Source: Promethearchaeota archaeon (GTDB lineage Archaea > Asgardarchaeota > Lokiarchaeia > Sigyniarchaeales > SOKP01). Taken from it: DNA of 8,577 nucleotides. The notes under the pieces were generated by a model. That model was not told the DNA's origin. It was given only the letters and a program-made list of their open reading frames with translations, and made no database searches. Made by a program: the position numbers and the translations under genes. The stretch spans positions 1-8,577 of the forward strand of contig JAEORV010000042.1 of assembly GCA_016840695.1 (NCBI GenBank), written 5' to 3'. Below, one piece after another: positions 1 through 5,953 of this stretch (the stretch's first letter is position 1; every line of letters begins with the position of its first letter).

Positions 1-1050
1 ACTTTCCAAGAAATCGTATTATATCTAAACTCAACGGATTTTACCGTAGATCTGGGATTTAATTTCGATACCATCCAAGAAATCAAATTTTCATATTCTA
101 GAGATGTCAATCCATCTGGAAGGATAGCAGAATCTACTAACATTACTTGCGTTGCAGATGTGAACAACAATCTAAATAGGACATATTTTACAATCAGTGC
201 CCCAGGAGAGACATATTTCGTGTGGATCAATATGACCGGAGGAGAGGATCTAGATTGGACACCGCTAACAGGGTGGACGGGTATTGCCGTAAATACAATA
301 GGCACTAACGATGATAACATTACGGTTGCAGCTAAGATTGCTGATGTACTTCAAAATTATGGTGGATCTGGCACAATTTTTACGGCTTCTGCGTATCAAG
401 GAATAATCAACTTGACAAATTCTATAACTGGGCCGGTTCCTGATGCGGCAGATGGGATATACCCCACAAATTTTACTTTTTCCGTGACAGCTCAAGGTGA
501 CGCTGAGGACGTTGACATTGTTATAGATTATATCAGTGTATATACACCAAGAATGTATGAACTTCATCAAGACTTTACCGATCTATACGAGTTAACGAAT
601 ACAGTCGGTGCTGGGAGCATTAGCTGGTTTCTTTCTAATGTATTTCAAGGACCTTCAGCTCTCCCACCTATCGTATATGAAGATATAATAGCCCCAACCG
701 ACTGGGCTCCAAACACGGCTCGAACAAGTATATGGAATTTCCTAGATTTATGCGCCACAGCAAATTCAACTAACAATCACATGACAGCTGCTCTTTGGCT
801 TCTCGAAGGTTTCGGACTACCGCTTTACTATGATAAGTTAGTCTCTATTCTAGGTGGATCGACGATGTCAGGACCAACATCTCCAAAAGCACCGCAAGAA
901 ATCTATCAATATACCTTTTCGCTCTCGCTCATGATGGGTTATGTCCCTCTTGCGTTGATTTCATATAAAGTCATTAAGAAGGAAATTATTAAACGCAGGA
1001 CTTTAAATGGTAAAATATCAAAACCAAACATGGAGAAAAAACGAAGGTGA
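1..1050 (+). CDS. Large surface glycoprotein, C-terminal part (5' end outside window)
   Basis: The reading frame is open from the first base, so this is the last 349 residues of a longer protein; the in-frame GTG at 160 lies inside it and is not a credible start. Residues about 57-165 resemble a beta-rich domain I know from phage and other large structural proteins: a YFVW strand (72-75), a TGI turn (93-95), a helix after NDDN, then FTAS (127-130), a DAADG turn (148-152) and a final FSV-TAQGD strand (160-167). Eight N-x-S/T sequons (N10, 47, 59, 77, 106, 137, 157, 255) suggest an exposed, N-glycosylated protein. Residues about 305-323 are hydrophobic and followed by a Lys/Arg-rich tail, so the C-terminus is probably a membrane anchor with a cytoplasmic end. 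The stop codon overlaps the ribosome binding site of the next gene. Function is unknown; S-layer, adhesin or sensor ectodomain are all possible. Confidence 0.8.
   Translation, partial: TFQEIVLYLNSTDFTVDLGFNFDTIQEIKFSYSRDVNPSGRIAESTNITCVADVNNNLNRTYFTISAPGETYFVWINMTGGEDLDWTPLTGWTGIAVNTIGTNDDNITVAAKIADVLQNYGGSGTIFTASAYQGIINLTNSITGPVPDAADGIYPTNFTFSVTAQGDAEDVDIVIDYISVYTPRMYELHQDFTDLYELTNTVGAGSISWFLSNVFQGPSALPPIVYEDIIAPTDWAPNTARTSIWNFLDLCATANSTNNHMTAALWLLEGFGLPLYYDKLVSILGGSTMSGPTSPKAPQEIYQYTFSLSLMMGYVPLALISYKVIKKEIIKRRTLNGKISKPNMEKKRR
1046..1050 (+). promoter_or_regulatory. Shine-Dalgarno site GGTGA for the downstream membrane protein
   Basis: GGTGA, followed by TC, matches the archaeal anti-Shine-Dalgarno sequence and ends four bases before the ATG at 1055. 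Its last three bases are the TGA stop of the upstream gene, so translation of the two genes is probably coupled. This site decides the start at 1055 over the in-frame ATG at 1007, which has no such site and would create a 44-base overlap. Confidence 0.75.
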
Positions 1051-1054
1051 TCAA

Positions 1055-1795
1055 ATGAGTACAAAAAATAAAGCAGGTCTAGCTCAAGTACTAAAATCAA
1101 ACCGTTCTACTTTAATCGCTATAGTCTTAGGAGTTATTCTTCCATGGATTTTCATGGGAATCTTTCAATTAACATATCAACCGACATTAAGCACAGCTGT
1201 TAATGGTGATTTGGGATTAATATTTGCAATGACCGTTTTCAATTCGTTTAATGTGATGCTGGAATTACCGTTTCTAGGCAACGGATACTGGATATGTTTC
1301 CTTATTTGGGCGGTAACAGGATTTTTTATCGGGGTTCTTACGCGTAGTACGAAAAAAGGATTAATCTCAACCCTAATTAGCCTCCTTATTTCGTATATCT
1401 TGTATTTAGTTATCATTTCGATAAACGGTCCTTTGCTTCCAAGCGAGCTAATTGATCCATTAGTTAATCCAGTCCTCTACGAAAGCATTAGTTTAGCAAC
1501 TCCTATTGCACTCTTTATACAGATCACTCTTTATTCCTTAGTTCTTCCAATGATGGTCTCTTTCGCTCTATTAGGTACCTTGATAAATCCTGAACCTAAG
1601 CTTTATGCTGTTACAACTAAGGATGAAGCAAAACCAGAAGAAAAAATAGGAATGGTACAAAAAAGGGTTGAAATTGCCGAAGAAGAAATCCCAGATGAAG
1701 AAACTGCTGAAATCCAAACAATCTACGAAGAGATCCATAGAGATGAACCTGAAGTTATATCTGATGAAAGGAAAGACGAAGAAATTATACGATGA
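1055..1795 (+). CDS. Multi-pass membrane protein with acidic cytoplasmic tail
   Basis: A 246-residue protein that I do not recognise as a named family. Hydrophobic segments lie at about residues 19-40, 78-97, 102-124 and 146-177; the last is long enough for a re-entrant or kinked helix. A weaker hydrophobic stretch at 54-72 could be a fifth. From about 185 to the end the protein is very rich in Glu, Asp and Lys with no hydrophobic segments, so it is probably an extended cytosolic tail, perhaps partly coiled coil, able to bind a soluble partner. The start at 1055 follows a GGTGA site that overlaps the stop of the upstream surface protein, so the two are almost certainly one transcript and may form a membrane complex. 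No catalytic or transport motif is visible. The gene is followed by a T-rich stretch. Confidence 0.75.
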   Translation: MSTKNKAGLAQVLKSNRSTLIAIVLGVILPWIFMGIFQLTYQPTLSTAVNGDLGLIFAMTVFNSFNVMLELPFLGNGYWICFLIWAVTGFFIGVLTRSTKKGLISTLISLLISYILYLVIISINGPLLPSELIDPLVNPVLYESISLATPIALFIQITLYSLVLPMMVSFALLGTLINPEPKLYAVTTKDEAKPEEKIGMVQKRVEIAEEEIPDEETAEIQTIYEEIHRDEPEVISDERKDEEIIR

Positions 1796-1808
1796 AAATA
1801 AATCTAAA

Positions 1809-1825
1809 TTTTTTTTTTATTTTTG
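1809..1825 (+). terminator. Poly-T terminator after the membrane-protein operon
   Basis: A run of ten T begins 14 bases after the stop codon and continues as AT plus four more T. No stem precedes it. Archaeal RNA polymerase commonly terminates at such T tracts on the non-template strand. The next gene is convergent, so a terminator is expected here. The rest of the gap to 1962 is AT-rich with no credible gene. Confidence 0.6.
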
Positions 1826-1962
1826 CCAATTTATAATCAATAATTCCATATTTAATTGTTCTATTAAGAAGATCTGTAAACCTAGTCTCAAGAAGATAAG
1901 GTCTTTTTGCTTCTATGTTTTCTTTTTATTTTTAACATATATATTTTTTATTAAAGAAAAGC

Positions 1963-3195
1963 TTAGCCCGTACAAGAATTTTCTATAAGCGTAGCCATAC
2001 CTGTTCCCCCGCCAGCACATTGAGAGCAAATTGCATATCTCGCTTTTCTACGTTTCAATTCGTAAAGTGCGGTTAAAATTAAGCGTGCTCCTGTCATCCC
2101 AGGTGGATGTCCTAGAGCGATTGCTCCACCATTTACATTTACTTTTGATTTATCAATTCCTAAACCTTTTATACAAAATAGAACTTGTTGAGCTTGAGCT
2201 TCATTTATCTCAAAAATATCAATTTCTTCAATATTGAGATTTGTTTTTTCTAATAATCTTCTTATAGCAACTATAGGGCCCAACCCCATGAATTTGGGTT
2301 CAACATTACCCGGGGCGGAATTAATCCAGAATCCCATTGGTTTTAGATTAAGCTCCTTGGCGTTTTCTTCTGACATCATAATTATCGCTGCTGCCCCATC
2401 GTTAAGGTTTGGTGTATTTCCAGCTGTAACAAAACCTCCTTTTCGAAAAACAGGTTTTAACTGATTCAATTTGTCCAAAGTAATATCGGATCTTGGACTC
2501 TCATCATCGGAAATAATTACCTTATCCTTTTTTTTTATAATTTCTACTGGAGTTATTTCGTTAAAAAAGCCATTATTTTTAGCTCTAAAGTAATTTTGAT
2601 GACTTCTTAAAGCGAATTCGTTAATTTCTTCAAAAGTTAAGTTGATTAACGGTAAATCATGCTTGTTGCATATTTTTTCAGAATTTTCTAAAATATTTTC
2701 TGCAGTTTCACCTACATGCTTATATCCGCCATATACTCCATGTGTATCAGTAAAACCATCATAAAATAATGCGTCAACTATTTCGTCTGACGATAATCTA
2801 TATCCCCATCGAGCATTCATTAACATGTAGGGACATTGACTGTTGCTTTCCATACCACCTGCAATTACGATGTCATTTTCGCCCATGGCAATTTGTCGTG
2901 CCGCAATTTCAATTGCTTTCATTCCAGATGAGCATATATTGTTAACAGTTAAAGCACTAGCATCATAGGGGATTCCAGCTTTTAAGGAAGCAATTCTTGC
3001 TGGATGATTTCCCATTCCTTCTTGATGAATTACCCCTAGGATGACATCTTCAATCATTTCTGGTTTAATACCAGATCTCTTTATTGCTGCCTTGATAGCA
3101 ATACTCCCTAATTCGACAGCAGGGATATCTCTAAATTTACCTCCAAATTTTCCAATTGGAGTTCTTGCACCATTAATTATGGCTATTTTTCGCAT
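1963..3195 (-). CDS. Thiolase family protein (acetyl-CoA C-acyltransferase)
   Basis: A complete 410-residue thiolase, slightly longer than the usual 390-400. It catalyses thiolytic cleavage of 3-ketoacyl-CoA or the reverse condensation. The nucleophile is Cys88 in [15 protein letters not shown] follows at 113-117; the CoA-side Asn331 lies in NEAQA (usually NEAFA); His363 is in [11 protein letters not shown]; the acid/base Cys393 is in CAGGGTG. All four active-site elements are intact. The HMG motif facing the substrate is HVG (160-162), and Met303 in KFMGLGPI is conserved. The CxGGGxG end places it with the bacterial-type degradative/biosynthetic thiolases rather than the SCP2-like archaeal thiolases that pair with DUF35 proteins. 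Chain-length preference cannot be read from the sequence. It diverges from a crotonase gene at 3426, which fits a shared acyl-CoA pathway. No strong ribosome binding site precedes the ATG. Confidence 0.95.
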   Translation of the reverse strand: MRKIAIINGARTPIGKFGGKFRDIPAVELGSIAIKAAIKRSGIKPEMIEDVILGVIHQEGMGNHPARIASLKAGIPYDASALTVNNICSSGMKAIEIAARQIAMGENDIVIAGGMESNSQCPYMLMNARWGYRLSSDEIVDALFYDGFTDTHGVYGGYKHVGETAENILENSEKICNKHDLPLINLTFEEINEFALRSHQNYFRAKNNGFFNEITPVEIIKKKDKVIISDDESPRSDITLDKLNQLKPVFRKGGFVTAGNTPNLNDGAAAIIMMSEENAKELNLKPMGFWINSAPGNVEPKFMGLGPIVAIRRLLEKTNLNIEEIDIFEINEAQAQQVLFCIKGLGIDKSKVNVNGGAIALGHPPGMTGARLILTALYELKRRKARYAICSQCAGGGTGMATLIENSCTG

Positions 3196-3237
3196 AATAG
3201 TAAAAACCCATTTTAACCTACTTTTTCTCTTTCAATG

Positions 3238-3254
3238 ATAAAACATATAATTTT
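3238..3254 (-). promoter_or_regulatory. Possible TATA element for the thiolase gene
   Basis: On the minus strand this reads AAAATTATATGTTTTAT and lies about 43-59 bases upstream of the thiolase ATG. It is the best TATA-like match on that strand, and initiation about 25 bases downstream would give a leader of roughly 25 bases. The region is AT-rich, so chance matches are likely. Confidence 0.3.
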
Positions 3255-3383
3255 GACATTTACTATAACCGGAATGATGGCTACAAGAATAATTAGAGGG
3301 ATTATAATGCAATTTTTCGCGTATCTTTACCATTTTTTTTCATTTACATTTTTTATGATTGTTTCATTTAAGGTCTTAATACA

Positions 3384-3404
3384 TAAATAAATCTTTATTT
3401 AAAA
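3384..3404 (+). promoter_or_regulatory. Possible TATA element and overlapping inverted repeat for the crotonase gene
   Basis: TAAATAAA and TTTATTTA form a perfect 8-base inverted repeat with a 2-base gap (3384-3401), and the right arm runs into AAA, giving a TTTATTTAAAA box centred about 27 bases before the ATG at 3426. It could be a TATA box, a regulator site masking it, or both. Being built only of A and T apart from one C, it could also be chance. Confidence 0.35.
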
Positions 3405-3425
3405 AACAATTGAGAAAGGAATAAC

Positions 3426-4214
3426 ATGAGCGAAGAAGAATTAATTTTATACGAAGCTAAAGGTAAAATCGCCACAATCACGCTAAATCGACCAGCAAAG
3501 GCTAATGCATTTAATTATCCAATGCTAAAACAAATGCACGATAGCTTAATTAGAGCAGATCAAGATGAAAGTGTTAGATGTATCATAATTAAGAGCGCAA
3601 GTGATAAATTTTTCTCGGCGGGTTACGATTTAAAAGCCGTAATGGGTTCTCGCGAAGAAATGAAAAGTATCATTGAATGGGGAAGGAAAGTAAATGAAAC
3701 AATTCTTTTTATGAAAAAAACAGTAATTGTTCAAGTTAAAGGCATAGCCGTTGGAGATGGAGTGCTGTTAATAATGGCCGCAGATTTAAGGATATTTGCC
3801 GATCGTCCAAAAGAAGAATTATATTTAAAACTTCCTGAAATTGAGATTTCAGCATTTCCTCAAACTGGTGCCACTATTTTGACATTAATGGCGTTTGGAT
3901 TTAGTTATGCAAAACATTTACTCCTTACATCTGAAAAAGTAGGAGTACAAGAATTGAAGAACATTAATTTCATGTCAAAAATCGTTCCATTTGACAAGAT
4001 TGACGAAGAGACAATGGCACTTGGAAAACAAATCGCAAAATGTCAAAAAGAGTTCTTGTTTATGGGAAAAGTAATGCTCACAATAATGGGTAAAAGATAT
4101 GCAAAAAAGATGTTTGATTTAGAAGATGAATGTGCGCTTTTTGCTTATGGTGGTAAAAAATCCATGAAAGAGGCAGACGACTTCATCGAAGGACTTTATA
4201 AGAAATACACTTAA
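3426..4214 (+). CDS. Divergent enoyl-CoA hydratase/isomerase (crotonase) family protein
   Basis: A 262-residue crotonase-fold protein, normal length for the family. The N-terminal LNRP motif is at 20-23. The first oxyanion-hole element is FFSAGYDLK (62-70). The second is KGIAVGDG (105-112), with Asp111 where the family usually has Gly. By alignment to rat mitochondrial enoyl-CoA hydratase, the Glu144 position is Leu114, while the Glu164 position is kept as Glu138 in LPE (136-138). Only one of the two hydratase glutamates therefore remains, which suits an isomerase-type or other activity more than hydration. The usual C-terminal EGxxAFxxKR motif is absent; the protein ends in a lysine-rich ADDFIEGLYKK tail. 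It is clearly not a recent copy of the three crotonases that follow. An AAAGGA stretch eight to five bases before the ATG is a weak ribosome binding site. It diverges from the thiolase gene, so the two may be co-regulated. Confidence 0.88.
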   Translation: MSEEELILYEAKGKIATITLNRPAKANAFNYPMLKQMHDSLIRADQDESVRCIIIKSASDKFFSAGYDLKAVMGSREEMKSIIEWGRKVNETILFMKKTVIVQVKGIAVGDGVLLIMAADLRIFADRPKEELYLKLPEIEISAFPQTGATILTLMAFGFSYAKHLLLTSEKVGVQELKNINFMSKIVPFDKIDEETMALGKQIAKCQKEFLFMGKVMLTIMGKRYAKKMFDLEDECALFAYGGKKSMKEADDFIEGLYKKYT

Positions 4215-4229
4215 TTTTTTCCTTTTTAT
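4215..4229 (+). terminator. T-rich terminator after the plus-strand crotonase gene
   Basis: T6, CC and T5 follow directly after the TAA stop in the 28-base gap between two convergent genes. There is no stem. The position and T content fit archaeal poly-T termination of the plus-strand gene; the minus strand has no comparable T run here. Confidence 0.5.
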
Positions 4230-4242
4230 TTAATTTGTTCGT

Positions 4243-5088
4243 CTACCGCAAATCATATTTAGGCGTTCTCTTTTGTAGAAATGCAGAAGATCCTTCATTT
4301 ATATCTTTTGAAGAAGAACAGACTAATATGCTTCGATTTTCCAATTGTATGATCGTTTCTATACTCGGCGAATCCATTGAAAAATTAATAGCTTCTTTTG
4401 TCATTCTCAGGCCCAAAGGACTTTTCAGCAAGAACGATTCGGCAAGTTCTATTCCGGCGTCCAACAACTTTTCTTCGTCGACAATTCTCGAGATTAATCC
4501 GTATCGAAGGGCTTTCTCTGCCTCTAAAGGTTTACCGCTGTATAATAAAGCAGTAGCTCTGGATAATCCAATTAATCTAGGGAGGAAGTAACTATTTCCA
4601 ACGTCCACGCCTGGAAGTCCAAGGTTAATGACAGCGTTAATAAAGGTTGCCTTCGGACTCGCAATTCGCACGTCAGAAGCTAAAGCAATGCTATATCCTG
4701 CTCCAGCAGCGGGGCCTTGTACGAGACATATTATCGGTTGCGATATCTTGCGCATTTTGATGTAAAAGTGGCTAATTCGCCATTGATAATATGTTCTTTT
4801 TTTAATTGCTTCAGGAGCGTTCAAGTAGTAATATTGTTTATATTCTTCATATGTCTTTCTTAAACCTAACAATGTCCCGTCTTTCAAATCTGTTCCCGCT
4901 GAGAAAACTCTCCCTTCAGCCTTAATAATAAGCACCCGACAATCTAAATTTACCATCAAATGATCTGCTAATTCGTGCAATTCCTCCACCATTTGAAATG
5001 ATACAGCATTTAATCGTTCAGGTCTATTTAATGTAAGAATTCCCATTCCATTTTCTCTTAATGCCCATTTTATAGTTTTAAAATCCAT
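4243..5088 (-). CDS. Crotonase-family paralogue C (third gene of tandem operon)
   Basis: A 281-residue enoyl-CoA hydratase/isomerase family protein. NRPERLNA (21-28) is the N-terminal motif; GRVFSAGTDLK (59-69) and GPAAGAGYS (125-133) form the oxyanion hole. By alignment to rat enoyl-CoA hydratase, Glu144 is Ser133 and Glu164 is Val153, so both canonical catalytic glutamates are missing. The loop LGLPGVDVGNSYFLPR keeps Asp162, a position near the loop Asp used by PaaG-type isomerases. The C-terminus has KSPLGLRMTKEAIN, shared exactly with both sister genes, and the family-typical EGSSAFLQKRTPKY end. It is the most diverged of the three (KATFINAVINLG instead of KFNNAFIK), suggesting an older copy. 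The ATG lies six bases after GGTGA, which overlaps the stop of the gene upstream, so it is the last gene of the operon and probably translationally coupled. Confidence 0.92.
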   Translation of the reverse strand: MDFKTIKWALRENGMGILTLNRPERLNAVSFQMVEELHELADHLMVNLDCRVLIIKAEGRVFSAGTDLKDGTLLGLRKTYEEYKQYYYLNAPEAIKKRTYYQWRISHFYIKMRKISQPIICLVQGPAAGAGYSIALASDVRIASPKATFINAVINLGLPGVDVGNSYFLPRLIGLSRATALLYSGKPLEAEKALRYGLISRIVDEEKLLDAGIELAESFLLKSPLGLRMTKEAINFSMDSPSIETIIQLENRSILVCSSSKDINEGSSAFLQKRTPKYDLR

Positions 5089-5092
5089 ATTT

Positions 5093-5101
5093 AATCACCT
5101 C
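5093..5101 (-). promoter_or_regulatory. Shine-Dalgarno site for paralogue C
   Basis: The minus strand reads GAGGTGATT. GGTGA ends six bases before the ATG at 5088 and contains the TGA stop of paralogue B. The same sequence with the same spacing precedes paralogue B, so the site was apparently copied with the gene. Confidence 0.8.
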
Positions 5102-5940
5102 TCATATTGTGGATTTCTTTTTTCAAAAAAAGCTTGAATACCTTCCATGACATCCTTTGAAACGCTACATAACATTTGTGTTCGATTCTCAATTTGTATT
5201 AGAGTTTCTAGACTTGGTGCGTCCATTGTAAAGTTAATTGCTTCCTTTGTCATACGTAAACCTAACGGGCTCTTGGTCAACAATGAACTTGCTAATTCAA
5301 TTCCAGCATCTAATAGTTCTTCTTCCTTAACAACCTTTACTACAAATCCAATCTGTTCTGCTTCTTCAGCATCAAAAAATCTTCCCGTATATAAAATTTC
5401 TGCTGCTCGAGACATTCCAATTTGCCGTGGCAAGAAATATGAACTTCCCATATCTGATCCTGAAAATCCAAGTTTTATAAAAGCATTATTAAATTTCGCA
5501 TTTTTGCTGGCTATACGCATATCTGACGCCATTATAAACGCAAATCCCGCACCTGAAGCAGCACCGTGAATTAATCCGATTATTGGTTGACTAATTTTTC
5601 GCATTTTCGTGATTATTTGCCCTACTCGGGACTGGGCGTATATTTTTCTCTTTATCACTTCTGGGGCGTCTAAGAAGAAGAACTTATTTTTATATTCTTC
5701 TGGTATTTTTCTTTTCTGTGAAAGGGGAGCTTCCTTTATATCCAATCCGGCTGAAAATAATCTTCCTTCACCTCGCAATATGACAACACGGCAATCAAGA
5801 TTAATCATTAAATGGTCAAGGATTTCATGTAAATCCTCAATCATCTGAAATGACATTGAATTTAAATTATCTGGTCTATTTAACGACAGAATTCCTATTC
5901 CATCATCTCGGAGTTCCCATTTTATCGTTTCAAATTCCGT
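5095..5940 (-). CDS. Crotonase-family paralogue B, probable ACG start (middle gene of operon)
   Basis: A crotonase-fold protein of 281 residues if started at ACG 5940-5938, exactly the length of paralogue C. The first in-frame ATG (5856) would begin at residue 29 and remove the first beta-strands and the LNRP motif (19-22), giving only 253 residues. The ACG sits six bases after GGTGA, exactly where C has ATG, and homology (EFETIKWELRDDGIGILSL against DFKTIKWALRENGMGILTL) continues up to it. No ATG, GTG or TTG lies between the preceding in-frame TGA and the ACG. Oxyanion motifs are GRLFSAGLDIK (59-69) and GAASGAGFA (126-134). The Glu144 and Glu164 positions are Ala134 and Phe154; Asp163 is kept in FSGSDMGSSYFLPR. 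It is closest to paralogue A. A sequencing error turning ATG to ACG is the main alternative. Confidence 0.85.
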   Translation of the reverse strand, partial: TEFETIKWELRDDGIGILSLNRPDNLNSMSFQMIEDLHEILDHLMINLDCRVVILRGEGRLFSAGLDIKEAPLSQKRKIPEEYKNKFFFLDAPEVIKRKIYAQSRVGQIITKMRKISQPIIGLIHGAASGAGFAFIMASDMRIASKNAKFNNAFIKLGFSGSDMGSSYFLPRQIGMSRAAEILYTGRFFDAEEAEQIGFVVKVVKEEELLDAGIELASSLLTKSPLGLRMTKEAINFTMDAPSLETLIQIENRTQMLCSVSKDVMEGIQAFFEKRNPQYER

Positions 5941-5944
5941 TCTT

Positions 5945-5953
5945 AATCACCTC
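5945..5953 (-). promoter_or_regulatory. Shine-Dalgarno site for paralogue B, marks the ACG start
   Basis: The minus strand reads GAGGTGATT, the same as before paralogue C. GGTGA is followed by the six bases TTAAGA and then ACG. There is no other start candidate at usable spacing, and the internal ATG at 5856 is about 90 bases away. The first base of the site is the last base of the TAG stop of paralogue A. Confidence 0.7.

Noticed and set aside
160..162. GTG as the start of the first gene
   Set aside because: The frame is open back to base 1 and the upstream 53 codons read as the same kind of sequon-containing beta-rich protein, so this is an internal Val.
265..570. Minus-strand open frame opposite the surface protein
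   Set aside because: It is antisense to a clear coding frame, has unlikely Cys- and Arg-rich composition, and lacks start signals.
1007..1054. Earlier ATG for the membrane protein
   Set aside because: It overlaps the upstream gene by 44 bases and has no ribosome binding site; the ATG at 1055 has a GGTGA site at proper spacing.
1668..1988. Plus-strand open frame across the end of the membrane protein and into the thiolase
   Set aside because: It is a lysine- and phenylalanine-rich translation of AT-rich and out-of-frame sequence, crosses a poly-T tract, and has no ribosome binding site.
4235..4591. Plus-strand open frame opposite paralogue C
   Set aside because: It is antisense to a well-supported crotonase gene. 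Similar antisense frames recur opposite paralogues B (5147-5569) and A (6032-6301) because the paralogues share codon patterns, so the apparent conservation among these frames is a shadow of the real genes.
5857..5940. Reading paralogue B as an N-terminally truncated gene or pseudogene starting at ATG 5856
   Set aside because: The 28 codons upstream are intact and conserved with the sisters, and the ribosome binding site is correctly placed for the ACG, so a full-length product is more likely; a base-call error remains possible.
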